64,000 nucleotides of DNA from Allomuricauda sp. ARW1Y1 (GCF_013407935.1 NZ_JACBZU010000006.1:105294-169293); one strand, 5' to 3'; positions 1 through 9,704 are shown, numbered from the stretch's first letter. Program-made: numbers and translations. Notes: a model not told the origin generated them from the letters alone.

Positions 1-166
1 TGTTCAAATCCTCTACAACCAATTCCTTCTCTTGGGTAAGGGCTTGTGTAGTTTTCTTTTTATCTTGGTACAGACTTACCGTGTAAATAATAGTTCCCAA
101 AAGAACTACACCCAACAGACCAGCAATTACTTTCAACCCGTTATTGTTATTTTTTGTTTCAGTCAT
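1..166 (-). CDS. Partial membrane-anchored protein, N-terminus only
   Basis: The ATG is at 166-164 and the reading frame runs off the left edge, so only 55 N-terminal residues are visible. They show a short polar N-terminus rich in Asn, one hydrophobic segment of about 20 residues (roughly residues 12-31), and then a Lys/Gln/Glu-rich stretch that looks like the start of a coiled coil. This is the usual look of a Bacteroidota inner-membrane protein with a periplasmic coiled coil. I cannot name a family from what is visible. It is transcribed divergently from the metallo-hydrolase gene to its right. Confidence 0.7.
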   Translation of the reverse strand, partial: MTETKNNNNGLKVIAGLLGVVLLGTIIYTVSLYQDKKKTTQALTQEKELVVEDLN

Positions 167-332
167 AACTTTTTGTTTTAATTGATTTTGCGTTTAAGGT
201 TTTTAATCAATCATGTTCAGTTTATATACGCATAGTATTTTGGTTTGGACTATTTGGATGAAATATTCTTTTGAAAAAAATTACAATTCTCTCCGTAATC
301 CCTTATTTTTAAGGGTATCTAAAAAAATAAAG

Positions 333-1133
333 ATGAAAAGAAAATTCTTGATTACAGCCACAGCATTGCTCCTTGTTCTGAATTCTTGCAAGATGAAAAC
401 CGAAAAAAAGGACTCCTCCACCGAAATGGAAGAAACGGTCACTGAAATGACGACCACTACGGACCCTGCCAAAATCACGCCTATTGAACATGCCACTGCT
501 GTAATCGAGTGGGACGGACATACCATATATATAGACCCTGTTGGTGGCGAAGCTGCTTTTGAAGGGCAACCATCACCGAATATGATATTTATTACGGATA
601 TACACGGTGACCATTTTAATCCCGAAACCCTAAACGCATTAAATCTGGAAGGGGTGCAAATTATTGCTCCCGAAGCTGTGAAAATGCAAATGGAGGAAAA
701 CCTCTCATCCAAAACCACTGTCATCAATAATGGTGAAACCAAGGAAATGGCAGGGTTCACAGTAAAGGCTATTCCCATGTACAACCTTCGTGAAGAAGCC
801 AAAGACTTTCACGTGAAAGGCAGAGGAAATGGCTATGTCTTTACGTTCGGTGATGAACGCATCTATTTTTCGGGCGATACGGAAGATATTCCAGAAATGC
901 GCGCATTGGAAAATATCGACAAAGCCTTTGTCTGCATGAACCTTCCCTACACCATGACCGTGGAAAGCGCTGCGGATGCCGTGTTGGAATTCAAGCCGGA
1001 CCAAGTGTATCCGTATCACTTTAGGGGAAGACCCGAGGTGAGCGATGTGGAAAAATTTAAAGCGCTGGTAAACCAGGGTGACTCCTCCATTGAGGTGGTG
1101 CAATTGGACTGGTACCCGAACGAAGATTACTAG
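333..1133 (+). CDS. Metallo-beta-lactamase-fold lipoprotein (UlaG-like hydrolase family)
   Basis: I place the start at the ATG at 333, because it gives a proper lipoprotein signal with lipobox LNSC; an upstream extension to 213 has no such feature. The 266-residue product is probably an exported lipoprotein. The body is an MBL-fold hydrolase of the UlaG/YcjG-like group: an N-terminal EWDGHTIYIDPVGG strand-turn, the metal motif in FITDIHGDHFN, and a later FSGDTED motif that supplies the bridging Asp. The first histidine of the usual HxHxDH signature is Asp here. The substrate is unknown. The gene stands alone, with a hypothetical secreted protein downstream in the same direction. Confidence 0.85.
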   Translation: MKRKFLITATALLLVLNSCKMKTEKKDSSTEMEETVTEMTTTTDPAKITPIEHATAVIEWDGHTIYIDPVGGEAAFEGQPSPNMIFITDIHGDHFNPETLNALNLEGVQIIAPEAVKMQMEENLSSKTTVINNGETKEMAGFTVKAIPMYNLREEAKDFHVKGRGNGYVFTFGDERIYFSGDTEDIPEMRALENIDKAFVCMNLPYTMTVESAADAVLEFKPDQVYPYHFRGRPEVSDVEKFKALVNQGDSSIEVVQLDWYPNEDY

Positions 1134-1204
1134 TCAAATGAAATAATGTCCTAACTTCACCGTTAGCATTACGAACTTAACAACCAAATCAAATACACTT
1201 TAAT

Positions 1205-1879
1205 ATGGTTCCCAAATCCCATGTTCTAGTAGTTTTTGTGCTGATTTTTGCGGCGCAAGCTACCTATGCCCAATGTGATAATTTCTATTCAAAAGTTACC
1301 TATGCGCTGAGCCATGGCAAAAAAGCGATGGAAGCCACCAACTTTGAACATCAAATGTATTATGCCGAAAGAGCTTTGACGGCTTTGGAAAAATCAGAAG
1401 ATTTTATGGCGGAATGCAATTGTGACAAAGCTAAGAACAAAACCTTGGATGCCATGGAAACCTTGGACAAGGCTGTTGAACCGATTGATTGGGAGGCTGG
1501 TCGATTCTTTACCAAAAAGGCCGTTGGCGAAATCAATGAATTGATTACCATTATCGACCAATGCACCCTAGGTACGTCCCCTACTGTTGAAGAAACCGTA
1601 AGTTTTTCGGAAGAAACCGAAGATGCAGAGCCAACCACCGAAACAGCTTCCGTGGCTGCCATGGAAATGGAAATGATCAAAGTCTTTGAAAAACACGCCG
1701 ATGACAAGCTCAAATCGGCAGAACAAGCCATTGACCAATTGATAGAGCTTTCCAATTCCATTGGTCCGACTGCTGCTGGGGAAGATCCTAACAGTTTATC
1801 GGCGCATCAAAGAGCTTATCTTGAAAAAGCCAAAAGATTATTGGAGGAAGGCATCAAAAATCTCGGTAGAGCAGAATAA
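1205..1879 (+). CDS. Secreted protein of unknown function
   Basis: A 224-residue protein with a clear Sec signal peptide (cleavage likely after TYAQ, near residue 22). The mature part is mostly predicted helix: an N-terminal helical segment with Cys residues (CDNF, AECNCDK), an acidic Glu/Thr-rich linker near residues 125-150, and a C-terminal helical region. The repeated Ala/Lys/Glu pattern could be one or two degenerate TPR-like helical pairs. I do not recognise a family. It converges on ettA with 14 bp between the stops. Confidence 0.75.
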   Translation: MVPKSHVLVVFVLIFAAQATYAQCDNFYSKVTYALSHGKKAMEATNFEHQMYYAERALTALEKSEDFMAECNCDKAKNKTLDAMETLDKAVEPIDWEAGRFFTKKAVGEINELITIIDQCTLGTSPTVEETVSFSEETEDAEPTTETASVAAMEMEMIKVFEKHADDKLKSAEQAIDQLIELSNSIGPTAAGEDPNSLSAHQRAYLEKAKRLLEEGIKNLGRAE

Positions 1880-1893
1880 TTCCTCCATTCCTA

Positions 1894-3585
1894 TTAACGA
1901 ATCAATTTTTTGTACTTGATACGCTTGGGCATGATATCTGTTCCCAAGCGTTTCTTTTTATTTTCCTCGTAATCCGAGAACGAACCTTCGAAGAAATACA
2001 CTTGTGAATCTCCTTCAAAGGCAAGAATGTGGGTACAAATTCTATCCAAGAACCATCTGTCGTGGGAAATGATTACCGCGCAGCCCGCAAAGTTTTCCAA
2101 ACCTTCTTCCAGGGCACGCAAGGTATTCACATCCAAATCGTTGGTTGGCTCATCCAATAGCAACACGTTACCCTCTTCTTTTAAGGTCATCGCCAAATGC
2201 AGTCGGTTACGTTCCCCTCCGGAAAGCATATTTACCTTCTTGTTCTGCTCACTTCCAGAAAAGTTAAAACGACTCAAATATGCCCGAGAGTTCACCTGCT
2301 TCCCTCCCATCATGATGAGTTCCTGACCATCGCTGAAGTTTTCCCAGATGGTTTTTTCAGGATCTATATTGGAATGTGACTGGTCTACATAGGCCAACTT
2401 AGCGGTATCCCCAACAATAAATTCTCCTTTATCCGGGGTTTCTTCGCCCATAATCATTCTAAAAATGGTGGTCTTTCCTGCTCCGTTGGGCCCAATAATA
2501 CCCACAATACCGGCCTGTGGCAGTTTAAAGTTGAGATTTTCATACAACAATTTATCGCCAAAAGCTTTGCTTACATCCTTGGCCTCGATAACATTCGTAC
2601 CTAAACGGGGACCATTGGGAATGTAAATCTCCAACTTCTCCTCCATCTGTTTTTGGTCTTGGCTTAGGAGCTTATCATAATTGTTCAAACGGGCCTTTTG
2701 TTTGGCCTGTCTTCCCTTGGCCCCTTGGCGCACCCATTCCAGCTCTCGCTCCAATGTTTTTTGACGCTTGCTTGCCTGTTTGCTCTCTTGCTCCAAGCGT
2801 TTGGCCTTTTGGTCCAACCAGCTGGAGTAGTTGCCTTTCCATGGGATTCCTTCGCCCCGGTCGAGTTCCAATATCCATCCTGCTACATTATCCAAGAAAT
2901 AACGGTCGTGGGTCACGGCAATTACGGTTCCTTTATATTGCGCCAAGTGGTGCTCCAACCAATGTACCGATTCGGCATCCAAGTGGTTGGTAGGCTCATC
3001 CAATAGCAAAACATCGGGTTCTTTCAACAACAAACGGCATAAGGCTACCCTTCTTCGCTCACCACCAGAGAGTACACTGATTTTTTTATCAGATTCTGGG
3101 GTACGAAGCGCATCCATGGCGATCTCCAACTTCGTATCCAACTCCCATGCATTGGAGGCATCAATTTGATCTTGCAGGGCCGCCTGCTTGTCCATCAACT
3201 TTTGCATCTTGTCCGGGTCCTCGTATACCTCTGGGAGACCGAACATATCGTTGATTTTGTTGTATTCGTCCAAAATGGCAACGGTTTCGGCAACGCCTTC
3301 CTTCACCACCTCGAGTACGGTCTTGTTTTCATCCAATTGTGGTTCCTGTTCCAAGTATCCGACGGAATACCCAGGAGAGAAAACCACATCGCCCTGATAG
3401 TTCTTATCTACCCCGGCAATGATTTTCAACAAGGTGGATTTACCCGAACCATTGAGACCCAAAATCCCGATTTTGGCCCCGTAGAAAAAACTTAGGTAAA
3501 TATTTTTGAGTACGGGGGTATTGGCCGATTTATAGGTCTTGGTTACCCCAGACATGGAAAAAATGACTTTCTTATCGTCTGACAT
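1894..3585 (-). CDS. ettA: Energy-dependent translational throttle protein EttA (ABC-F ATPase)
   Basis: An ABC-F family protein of 563 residues, close to E. coli EttA (555). It has no membrane domain and carries two nucleotide-binding domains: Walker A at 43-50, signature LSGGE at 172-176 and Walker B LLLDEP at 193-198; then Walker A at 365-372, signature at 454-458 and Walker B at 475-480. The linker at about 240-320 is rich in Lys/Arg/Gln, as in the P-site tRNA interaction motif. EttA binds the ribosomal E site and gates the first elongation step according to ADP/ATP ratio. The small membrane protein gene just upstream is probably co-transcribed. Confidence 0.95.
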   Translation of the reverse strand: MSDDKKVIFSMSGVTKTYKSANTPVLKNIYLSFFYGAKIGILGLNGSGKSTLLKIIAGVDKNYQGDVVFSPGYSVGYLEQEPQLDENKTVLEVVKEGVAETVAILDEYNKINDMFGLPEVYEDPDKMQKLMDKQAALQDQIDASNAWELDTKLEIAMDALRTPESDKKISVLSGGERRRVALCRLLLKEPDVLLLDEPTNHLDAESVHWLEHHLAQYKGTVIAVTHDRYFLDNVAGWILELDRGEGIPWKGNYSSWLDQKAKRLEQESKQASKRQKTLERELEWVRQGAKGRQAKQKARLNNYDKLLSQDQKQMEEKLEIYIPNGPRLGTNVIEAKDVSKAFGDKLLYENLNFKLPQAGIVGIIGPNGAGKTTIFRMIMGEETPDKGEFIVGDTAKLAYVDQSHSNIDPEKTIWENFSDGQELIMMGGKQVNSRAYLSRFNFSGSEQNKKVNMLSGGERNRLHLAMTLKEEGNVLLLDEPTNDLDVNTLRALEEGLENFAGCAVIISHDRWFLDRICTHILAFEGDSQVYFFEGSFSDYEENKKKRLGTDIMPKRIKYKKLIR

Positions 3586-3617
3586 CTACTTTAAATTAAA
3601 TTGTTTGTGAAAAGAGG

Positions 3618-3800
3618 CTACACTCGTCCTTTTAAGGCGTTGAACACCCATGCTACGGCAAAAAAACCTATTCCTACGGCAGCGAAACCATATCCTGCCA
3701 CTTCATCATACTTAAACGCTCCAAGTGCAATCATTCCCAAGCCGACCAAAATCATGATCCAAGTCGCGTAGGCCAGCACTGTATTCTTATTCATTCCCAT
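3618..3800 (-). CDS. Small two-helix membrane protein, CAL67264 type
   Basis: A 60-residue protein with two hydrophobic segments separated by a short FKYDEVAGYG turn and a basic C-terminal tail. From memory this matches the Bacteroidota family known only by the locus-derived name CAL67264, which has no assigned function. It lies 32 bp upstream of ettA on the same strand, so the two are probably one transcript. A second possible start is two codons in (MNKNT). Confidence 0.85.
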   Translation of the reverse strand: MGMNKNTVLAYATWIMILVGLGMIALGAFKYDEVAGYGFAAVGIGFFAVAWVFNALKGRV

Positions 3801-3866
3801 TGTGTATATTTCTGAAGAGGTTCAAATATCGGAAAAATCGGGATAATGTAAAGTTATTATTAAGGA

Positions 3867-4850
3867 TTATGTTTCAAAAGGAAAGCTTACTCCGCATTTA
3901 TTCCGTACACTGTCCAGCAACTCTAACAAATCCAAGCTGTTTTGATGTGACCAAAGGTCACTTTCTATGGTATTGTTCCGCAAACATTGGTGCACTTCCA
4001 AAATCTCGTAGTAGTACCCGATACCTTTTAAAGGAAGATCAACCTTGGAACTTTCATCATTTTGAATGAAGGTATATCCATCCGCCTCGTGCCATCTGGG
4101 ATTTAAATGTACTTGTCCTTTTGTACCCGAAATTTCTGCCTCCATTTTGGAATTGCTGGTAAAACCGCTGTAGAGGATGGATTGTGCATTCGGATAATCA
4201 AAAATCATACTGGTTTGTAATTCCGTTCCATTTTTGTGGAACTTAGCCTTTGCCATAATTTCAGTGGGCATTCCCAATAAAAGATAGGATAGGAAAATGG
4301 GATAAATTCCAATATCCAACAAAGTCCCTGAAGCAAGATTGGGATTGAGCAATCGTGAATCTTCATCCCTATCCAAAGCATAGAAAGCAAAATCGGCATG
4401 AATGTACTTGAGGTCTCCCATTTCGCCCGCGTCTACCATTTGTTTCAATTTCTGAATGGATGGATTAAAACGTGACCACATGGCTTCCATCAAAAAAGCC
4501 TTATGCTTTTGTGAAGCTTCGACTTGCGCTTCCACCTCTGCCCTATTCACACCGAGCGGTTTTTCACAAAGTACCCCAATACCGTGTTGCAATGCTTTTA
4601 TAGATAATTCTTTATGGAAATTATGCGGGGTGGCCACGTACACCACATCAACCGTTCCGGATTGGAAAAGTTCGTCATAACTCCCAAAGCTATGCTTGGC
4701 GCCATATTCGTTAGCGAATTCTTGAGCCCTTTCCAGAGATCGTGAAGCCACGGCCGTAAGTTCGGCGTTATCGACCAATAAAAGGTCCGAAACAAATTTT
4801 CTTGCAATTTTTCCTGGGCCTACAATGCCCCATCGTATTTTGGTATCCAT
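3867..4850 (-). CDS. Gfo/Idh/MocA family NAD(P)-dependent oxidoreductase
   Basis: The first in-frame ATG is at 4850; a TTG three codons upstream is possible but less likely, because the Rossmann strand begins right after the ATG. The 327-residue protein has an N-terminal dinucleotide-binding GIVGPGKIARKF motif and the family motif EKPLGVN around residue 97, followed by the C-terminal alpha/beta domain. Members oxidise or reduce sugars, inositols or trans-dihydrodiols. The substrate cannot be read from sequence. The gene is divergent from the acyl-CoA carboxylase gene, with about 60 bp between starts. Confidence 0.88.
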   Translation of the reverse strand: MDTKIRWGIVGPGKIARKFVSDLLLVDNAELTAVASRSLERAQEFANEYGAKHSFGSYDELFQSGTVDVVYVATPHNFHKELSIKALQHGIGVLCEKPLGVNRAEVEAQVEASQKHKAFLMEAMWSRFNPSIQKLKQMVDAGEMGDLKYIHADFAFYALDRDEDSRLLNPNLASGTLLDIGIYPIFLSYLLLGMPTEIMAKAKFHKNGTELQTSMIFDYPNAQSILYSGFTSNSKMEAEISGTKGQVHLNPRWHEADGYTFIQNDESSKVDLPLKGIGYYYEILEVHQCLRNNTIESDLWSHQNSLDLLELLDSVRNKCGVSFPFET

Positions 4851-4912
4851 ATAGTTCAAAAGTAATGATTATAACTCCTTATCTTTAACCTGCTAAAAGA
4901 ATTTGACAGAGA

Positions 4913-6541
4913 ATGGATTTAAACTTCAATAAAAACGAAGACCAGAATAAGCTAAAATTGTCCGAGTTGAAACGTAGACTCGCCCAAATAAAACTTGGTG
5001 GCGGTAAAAGCCGTATCGAAAAACACCATGCCAAAGGCAAAATGACCGCTAGGGAGCGTATCGAATATCTGTTGGATGATGATGCCGAAGCCATAGAAAT
5101 CGGAGCATTTGCCGGCGAAGATATGTACGAAGAGCACGGGGGATGCCCATCGGGTGGCGTTGTGGTAAAAGTAGGTCATGTTCAAGGAAAGCAGTGTGTG
5201 GTAGTGGCCAATGATGCGACCGTTAAGGCCGGAGCTTGGTTTCCCATTACCGGAAAGAAGAACCTGCGGGCTCAAGAAATTGCCATTGAAAACAAACTGC
5301 CCATTATTTATTTGGTGGACAGCGCTGGGGTTTATCTACCCATGCAAGACGAAATATTTCCCGACAAGGAGCATTTTGGACGCATTTTTAGGAACAATGC
5401 CGTTATGAGCAGTATGGGCATTACCCAAATTGCTGCGGTCATGGGAAGCTGTGTAGCCGGTGGGGCTTACTTGCCTATTATGAGCGACGAGGCGTTGATT
5501 GTGGATAAAACGGGAAGCATATTTTTGGCTGGCAGTTATCTGGTAAAGGCGGCCATTGGCGAGAGTATCGACAATGAAACCTTAGGTGGAGCCACTACGC
5601 ATTCCGAAATTAGCGGTGTTACGGATTACAAGGCGAAAGATGACAAGGATGCCTTGGATAAAATCAAAAATATTGTGGACAAAATTGGGGATTTTGATAA
5701 GGCGGGATTCAACCGTTCCGAAGCCAAGCCTCCTGCTGAAAATCCAAATGATATTTTTGGAATCTTGCCCGCTTCACGAAGCGACCAGTACGATATGTTG
5801 GAAATCATTAAACGATTGGTGGACGATTCCGAATTTGAACAGTACAAAGAAGGCTACGGACAGACCATATTGACAGGTTACGCCCGAATCGACGGCTGGG
5901 CCGTGGGCATCGTGGCCAATCAGCGTAAAGTGGTGAAGACCAAAAAGGGTGAGATGCAATTTGGTGGGGTGATTTATTCCGATTCTGCCGACAAGGCCAC
6001 TCGATTTATCGCGAATTGTAACCAAAAGAAAATCCCATTGGTGTTTTTACAGGATGTGACCGGATTTATGGTAGGCAGTAAAAGCGAGCATGGCGGTATC
6101 ATTAAAGATGGCGCCAAAATGGTGAATGCGGTGAGCAATTCGGTAGTGCCCAAATTCACCATTGTGATTGGAAACAGCTACGGAGCAGGAAATTATGCGA
6201 TGTGCGGGAAGGCCTATGACCCTAGATTGATTGTAGCTTGGCCCAGTGCCGAACTCGCGGTTATGAGTGGAAACTCTGCCGCTAAAGTATTGCTCCAGAT
6301 TGAAAAAGCGAGTTTGGAAAAAAGTGGTAAGGCTGTGGACGCCGAAAAGGAAAAGGAACTTTTTGACCAAATCAAACAGCGGTACGACGACCAAATATCG
6401 CCGTACTACGCTGCTGCTAGACTTTGGACGGATGCTATTATCGACCCCTTGGATACTCGAAAATGGGTTTCCATGGGCATTGAGGCCGCCAACCATGCGC
6501 CTATTGAGAAAGCTTTTAATATGGGAGTGTTACAAGTGTAA
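4913..6541 (+). CDS. Acyl-CoA carboxylase carboxyltransferase (beta) subunit
   Basis: The 542-residue protein has the two-crotonase-domain layout of propionyl/methylcrotonyl-CoA carboxylase beta chains. The N domain carries GGCPSGGVVV and GSCVAGGAYLP, and the C domain carries GNSYGAGNYAMCGKAYDP; these glycine-rich loops form the oxyanion holes that hold acyl-CoA and carboxybiotin. The long form with ERIEYLLDD near the N-terminus is more like methylcrotonyl/geranyl-type chains than AccD. No biotin carboxylase subunit is adjacent, so the partner is encoded elsewhere. A TATCTTTA hexamer-like element at 4880-4887 may be its -7 box. Confidence 0.9.
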   Translation: MDLNFNKNEDQNKLKLSELKRRLAQIKLGGGKSRIEKHHAKGKMTARERIEYLLDDDAEAIEIGAFAGEDMYEEHGGCPSGGVVVKVGHVQGKQCVVVANDATVKAGAWFPITGKKNLRAQEIAIENKLPIIYLVDSAGVYLPMQDEIFPDKEHFGRIFRNNAVMSSMGITQIAAVMGSCVAGGAYLPIMSDEALIVDKTGSIFLAGSYLVKAAIGESIDNETLGGATTHSEISGVTDYKAKDDKDALDKIKNIVDKIGDFDKAGFNRSEAKPPAENPNDIFGILPASRSDQYDMLEIIKRLVDDSEFEQYKEGYGQTILTGYARIDGWAVGIVANQRKVVKTKKGEMQFGGVIYSDSADKATRFIANCNQKKIPLVFLQDVTGFMVGSKSEHGGIIKDGAKMVNAVSNSVVPKFTIVIGNSYGAGNYAMCGKAYDPRLIVAWPSAELAVMSGNSAAKVLLQIEKASLEKSGKAVDAEKEKELFDQIKQRYDDQISPYYAAARLWTDAIIDPLDTRKWVSMGIEAANHAPIEKAFNMGVLQV

Positions 6542-6542
6542 T

Positions 6543-8282
6543 CTAATTTGAAACCACACTTGGTGCATTGATCTTAAACAACTCTTGATACACATTCTTT
6601 AGGCCCAAACGGAAAACTTTGATGTCCATTTTTTGGTTTGGGGTGCCGTAATCGATGTAAATGGTCGCTTTTAAGTAAGATGGTGTCAAACTCTTGTTTC
6701 CTTTATAGTTGATGTTGACTTTCCAAAGTCCGGGGAGGGAACCATCTATGAGGTACTCCTTTATATTGTAGCCCAAATTTTTCTCGTTCATAATCTCGTC
6801 GGCATTATCGGCCAAGCTATGCTTCCAAGTGTAATATTGGTTCTCGGGATTGACGAACATCAAATCGAACTCCGCTTCCCCATCACTCCATTCAAAAACC
6901 AAACGGGTCCCATTAAAATCTTCTTCGGCAACATACAAGGACTTTTCTCCTCCATCATTTAAAATGGCTTTTCTTTCCAAGGTCAATAGATTGTTGTACT
7001 CCCTTTGGAAGATAGTGGCGAAATCATTTTCTCCATCGGGTAAAAACTCTTCATCGACCAAATATTCGTAACGAGCGAAGATGGAAGCGGCTTGTTTTAT
7101 TTGCCCAGCGGTCCTATAACTCTTGGCCATATCCAGATAGCTTTGGACATAATTCGGCCGTAAAATAAATACCTCCTTGTAAATGTCATTGGCCTTGTCG
7201 AAACGCCCTTGCTCTTCATAGAAATACGCCAAGGTTTTTAGCAATACCGGGTTGGTTACCATTCGTTTCCAGTGTTCGTCCAAAATAGCATCTGCCATAT
7301 CGTAGGCCTTCCATCTTTTTGAAAAGTGTTGGATAGCATCCAAAATAAAGTAGGATGAATTGGAATAGCTGCCTGCATATCGTTCAAAGATTTCTCGGGA
7401 TTCTACCATGGACTCGCTATTGGCAAATTCTTTTAAATATTCGGGCGCATTTTGTCGGACCTGATTTTCGGTAAGCACTTCACGTTCCAAATAATTGTTG
7501 CGCAAACGGGCCTGGTCTACCACCTTTCTTGCGGCTGGGCTTCCTGTTTTGGTGTTGATGACCATCACACCGCCAGCACCAACAAATCCATAGGGGACAG
7601 TTAAGGAAAGGCTTTGAATTAAAGCAATACGCTCAGCATTGTTGATATCGAACCAAAGCGGTGTATCCGTAAAAATCAATCCATCAATATCATAAATTAC
7701 GGGGGCGGAGTTGTTTATTGACCCAAAACCTCTGGCGTAAATATCACCTCCATAAGTACAGTCGCCAGTTACCACGATTCCCGGTATTCTGACTCTGGCG
7801 AAATCGAGCAGGCATACGAAAATCGCATTAATATTTTCTTTTGGAACCACATTAACCCTTCCCGCTGCGGTTTCGGTGTCCAAATACCCATAGGCTGTCT
7901 TTACAATTCTAGGATTTGTTTTATATTCCTCTGCCAGATCTTGTTGGGACCTTCTTCTACTAGCAGTTACCTCTACCTCGTCCAGATCATTGATATCAGG
8001 GAACATTTCCAAATTCAAAATTTGGGTCACATCCTCTACTTTAATTTGAAGAGTTTTAAGACCGGTATAGGAATAGGTGAGAATGTCACCTGTTCTAGCC
8101 TCGATACTGTAGTTTCCCAGTTCATTTGAAAAGATGGTCTCGTTGTTTCCTTCAATGGAAATGGCCACATCTTCAATGGGACGGGTTCCATCGGTAATGG
8201 TACCTCGAATTGTTTTAAGCTCTGCGGTTTGTGAAAAAGCGCAAGTAGTAATCACCAAAAATAACACCCATAAATTTTTCAT
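6543..8282 (-). CDS. TonB-plug/TPR fusion protein lacking a beta-barrel
   Basis: The 579-residue exported protein has a signal peptide ending near FSQ. Residues about 23-95 form a carboxypeptidase-like regulatory (CarboxypepD_reg) beta-sandwich. About 105-245 resembles a TonB-dependent-receptor plug, ending in the typical YGFVGAGGVMVINTKTG strand. No barrel of about 500 residues follows. Instead there is a helical TPR-like region (about 275-420; FDKANDIYKEVFILRPN is a recognisable repeat) and a C-terminal beta domain resembling DUF2135 (WSDGEAEFDLMFVNP). It is therefore probably periplasmic or outer-membrane associated rather than a transporter. It converges on the carboxylase gene with one base between them. 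Confidence 0.8.
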   Translation of the reverse strand: MKNLWVLFLVITTCAFSQTAELKTIRGTITDGTRPIEDVAISIEGNNETIFSNELGNYSIEARTGDILTYSYTGLKTLQIKVEDVTQILNLEMFPDINDLDEVEVTASRRRSQQDLAEEYKTNPRIVKTAYGYLDTETAAGRVNVVPKENINAIFVCLLDFARVRIPGIVVTGDCTYGGDIYARGFGSINNSAPVIYDIDGLIFTDTPLWFDINNAERIALIQSLSLTVPYGFVGAGGVMVINTKTGSPAARKVVDQARLRNNYLEREVLTENQVRQNAPEYLKEFANSESMVESREIFERYAGSYSNSSYFILDAIQHFSKRWKAYDMADAILDEHWKRMVTNPVLLKTLAYFYEEQGRFDKANDIYKEVFILRPNYVQSYLDMAKSYRTAGQIKQAASIFARYEYLVDEEFLPDGENDFATIFQREYNNLLTLERKAILNDGGEKSLYVAEEDFNGTRLVFEWSDGEAEFDLMFVNPENQYYTWKHSLADNADEIMNEKNLGYNIKEYLIDGSLPGLWKVNINYKGNKSLTPSYLKATIYIDYGTPNQKMDIKVFRLGLKNVYQELFKINAPSVVSN

Positions 8283-8360
8283 AGCAGTCGGATTTTGCTT
8301 CTTAAATTATGAAAATAAATGGCTCAATGATACTTTACTTACAAAATTTTAACAACCCAA

Positions 8361-9704
8361 CTAATTGCCTAAATGGGACTTAGGTCGCGGAATCAACAAG
8401 AATTCGGTTTGTCTTCCATTAACATATCGAAACCCATCTTCTCCAAAAAAACCTGCTTCTTCCAACATAATACGGATATCCCTGCTCCATTCTGGAATAT
8501 TCACTGTTGTATTCAGTTCGATGGCGTATGCGGTGTTTGGGTTTAGGGGGTAGTTTTCACCATCATCCTTCAATACGCCGCCTTGTGCGTCCCACATTCC
8601 TATGGTGGTTCCGGCAGAATGACCGTAGGACCCCAAGGGATGCGTATAAATGGCAGGTCTGAGTCCTGCATTCTTGGCATCCTGCAAGGCTTTGGCCAAA
8701 ATATCGTTGCCCACGCGCCCTTTCACCATATTTTGGGTCAAAAAATCCTGCACTCGGTTGCCATCATACAGGGCGTTCACTAAAAATGCTGGTGCCTCGG
8801 TTTCTTCTGGTTTCAACACATAAGCCAATTCTTGGCAATCGGTATTGAGGCGCAAATAGGTGATGCCAAAATCGCAATGTAGCAAATCACCTCGCTGAAT
8901 GACTTCATCGTCGGGCCTACCAGAAAATGAATACAGATGTCCCACCAGTTCTTCGCTGGTACGTTGCACATCTACCGTAGGGTGAAACCAAGTTTCCAAG
9001 CCCAAATCGGTCACTTTTTGACGCATCCACCATTCCACCTCGGTAGTCGTGGTGACGCCAGGGGTGATGACCTTTTCGGAAAAAGCCTCTGCAATAATAT
9101 CGTGGGTGATATCTACCAATTGATTAAAAATGGCCATTTCCCGTGGGGTACGGGTTTCTATCCAACGTACGGCCAATTGTTCTGCCGACACTACTTTTGA
9201 GTGGTGTTTTTTAGGCAAATTGGCCATGAATTCATCGTAATCGGTCTTATCCAAACCGTCAGCAATGTTGTGGTCTTTTGAAAAATTCAGTCCGATTTTA
9301 TCGGGATTCCGTTCGGTAATCAATTGCATCAATCGCTTCCACTGGTCCGGTTCCTTTTCCTTGTCCCAGGCAGATTTAATGCTCTTCCCTATATCATAGC
9401 GGGCCACAGCCAGCTTTTCGATGGTATTCTTTTCCTTGTCCCTGTAAAATAGAATTATGGTCCTGCGCCTCGCATTCAGCCATGTGGCCGGCAACATGGT
9501 CTTCAGTACCGGGTCCTCATTGTATTCCCTTGAAATCAACACCCACATGTCCATTCCTGCCTGGTCCATCAACTGAGGCAATAAATTATTGAAACGTTCT
9601 TCCAAGATTTCATCGATAACCCTTGCCCTTTCCACTTCGGGAAGGATTTGTTGGGAAATGGCCATAAATGGCAACAGCAGTAGTACTAAAATGGTTTTTC
9701 GCAT
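8361..9704 (-). CDS. Exported M24 family metallopeptidase (Xaa-Pro peptidase-like)
   Basis: A 447-residue protein with a signal peptide (cleavage near AISQ). The C-terminal half has the pita-bread fold ligands of M24 peptidases: CDFGITYLRLNTDCQ (two Asp), HPLGSYGHSAG (His), AIELNT (Glu) and a terminal Glu in the GRQTEF region. The N-terminal half is a creatinase-like domain. Members cleave Xaa-Pro bonds at the N-terminus of peptides. The signal peptide suggests periplasmic peptide scavenging. It is transcribed alone on the minus strand between the plug protein and menE. Confidence 0.88.
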   Translation of the reverse strand: MRKTILVLLLLPFMAISQQILPEVERARVIDEILEERFNNLLPQLMDQAGMDMWVLISREYNEDPVLKTMLPATWLNARRRTIILFYRDKEKNTIEKLAVARYDIGKSIKSAWDKEKEPDQWKRLMQLITERNPDKIGLNFSKDHNIADGLDKTDYDEFMANLPKKHHSKVVSAEQLAVRWIETRTPREMAIFNQLVDITHDIIAEAFSEKVITPGVTTTTEVEWWMRQKVTDLGLETWFHPTVDVQRTSEELVGHLYSFSGRPDDEVIQRGDLLHCDFGITYLRLNTDCQELAYVLKPEETEAPAFLVNALYDGNRVQDFLTQNMVKGRVGNDILAKALQDAKNAGLRPAIYTHPLGSYGHSAGTTIGMWDAQGGVLKDDGENYPLNPNTAYAIELNTTVNIPEWSRDIRIMLEEAGFFGEDGFRYVNGRQTEFLLIPRPKSHLGN

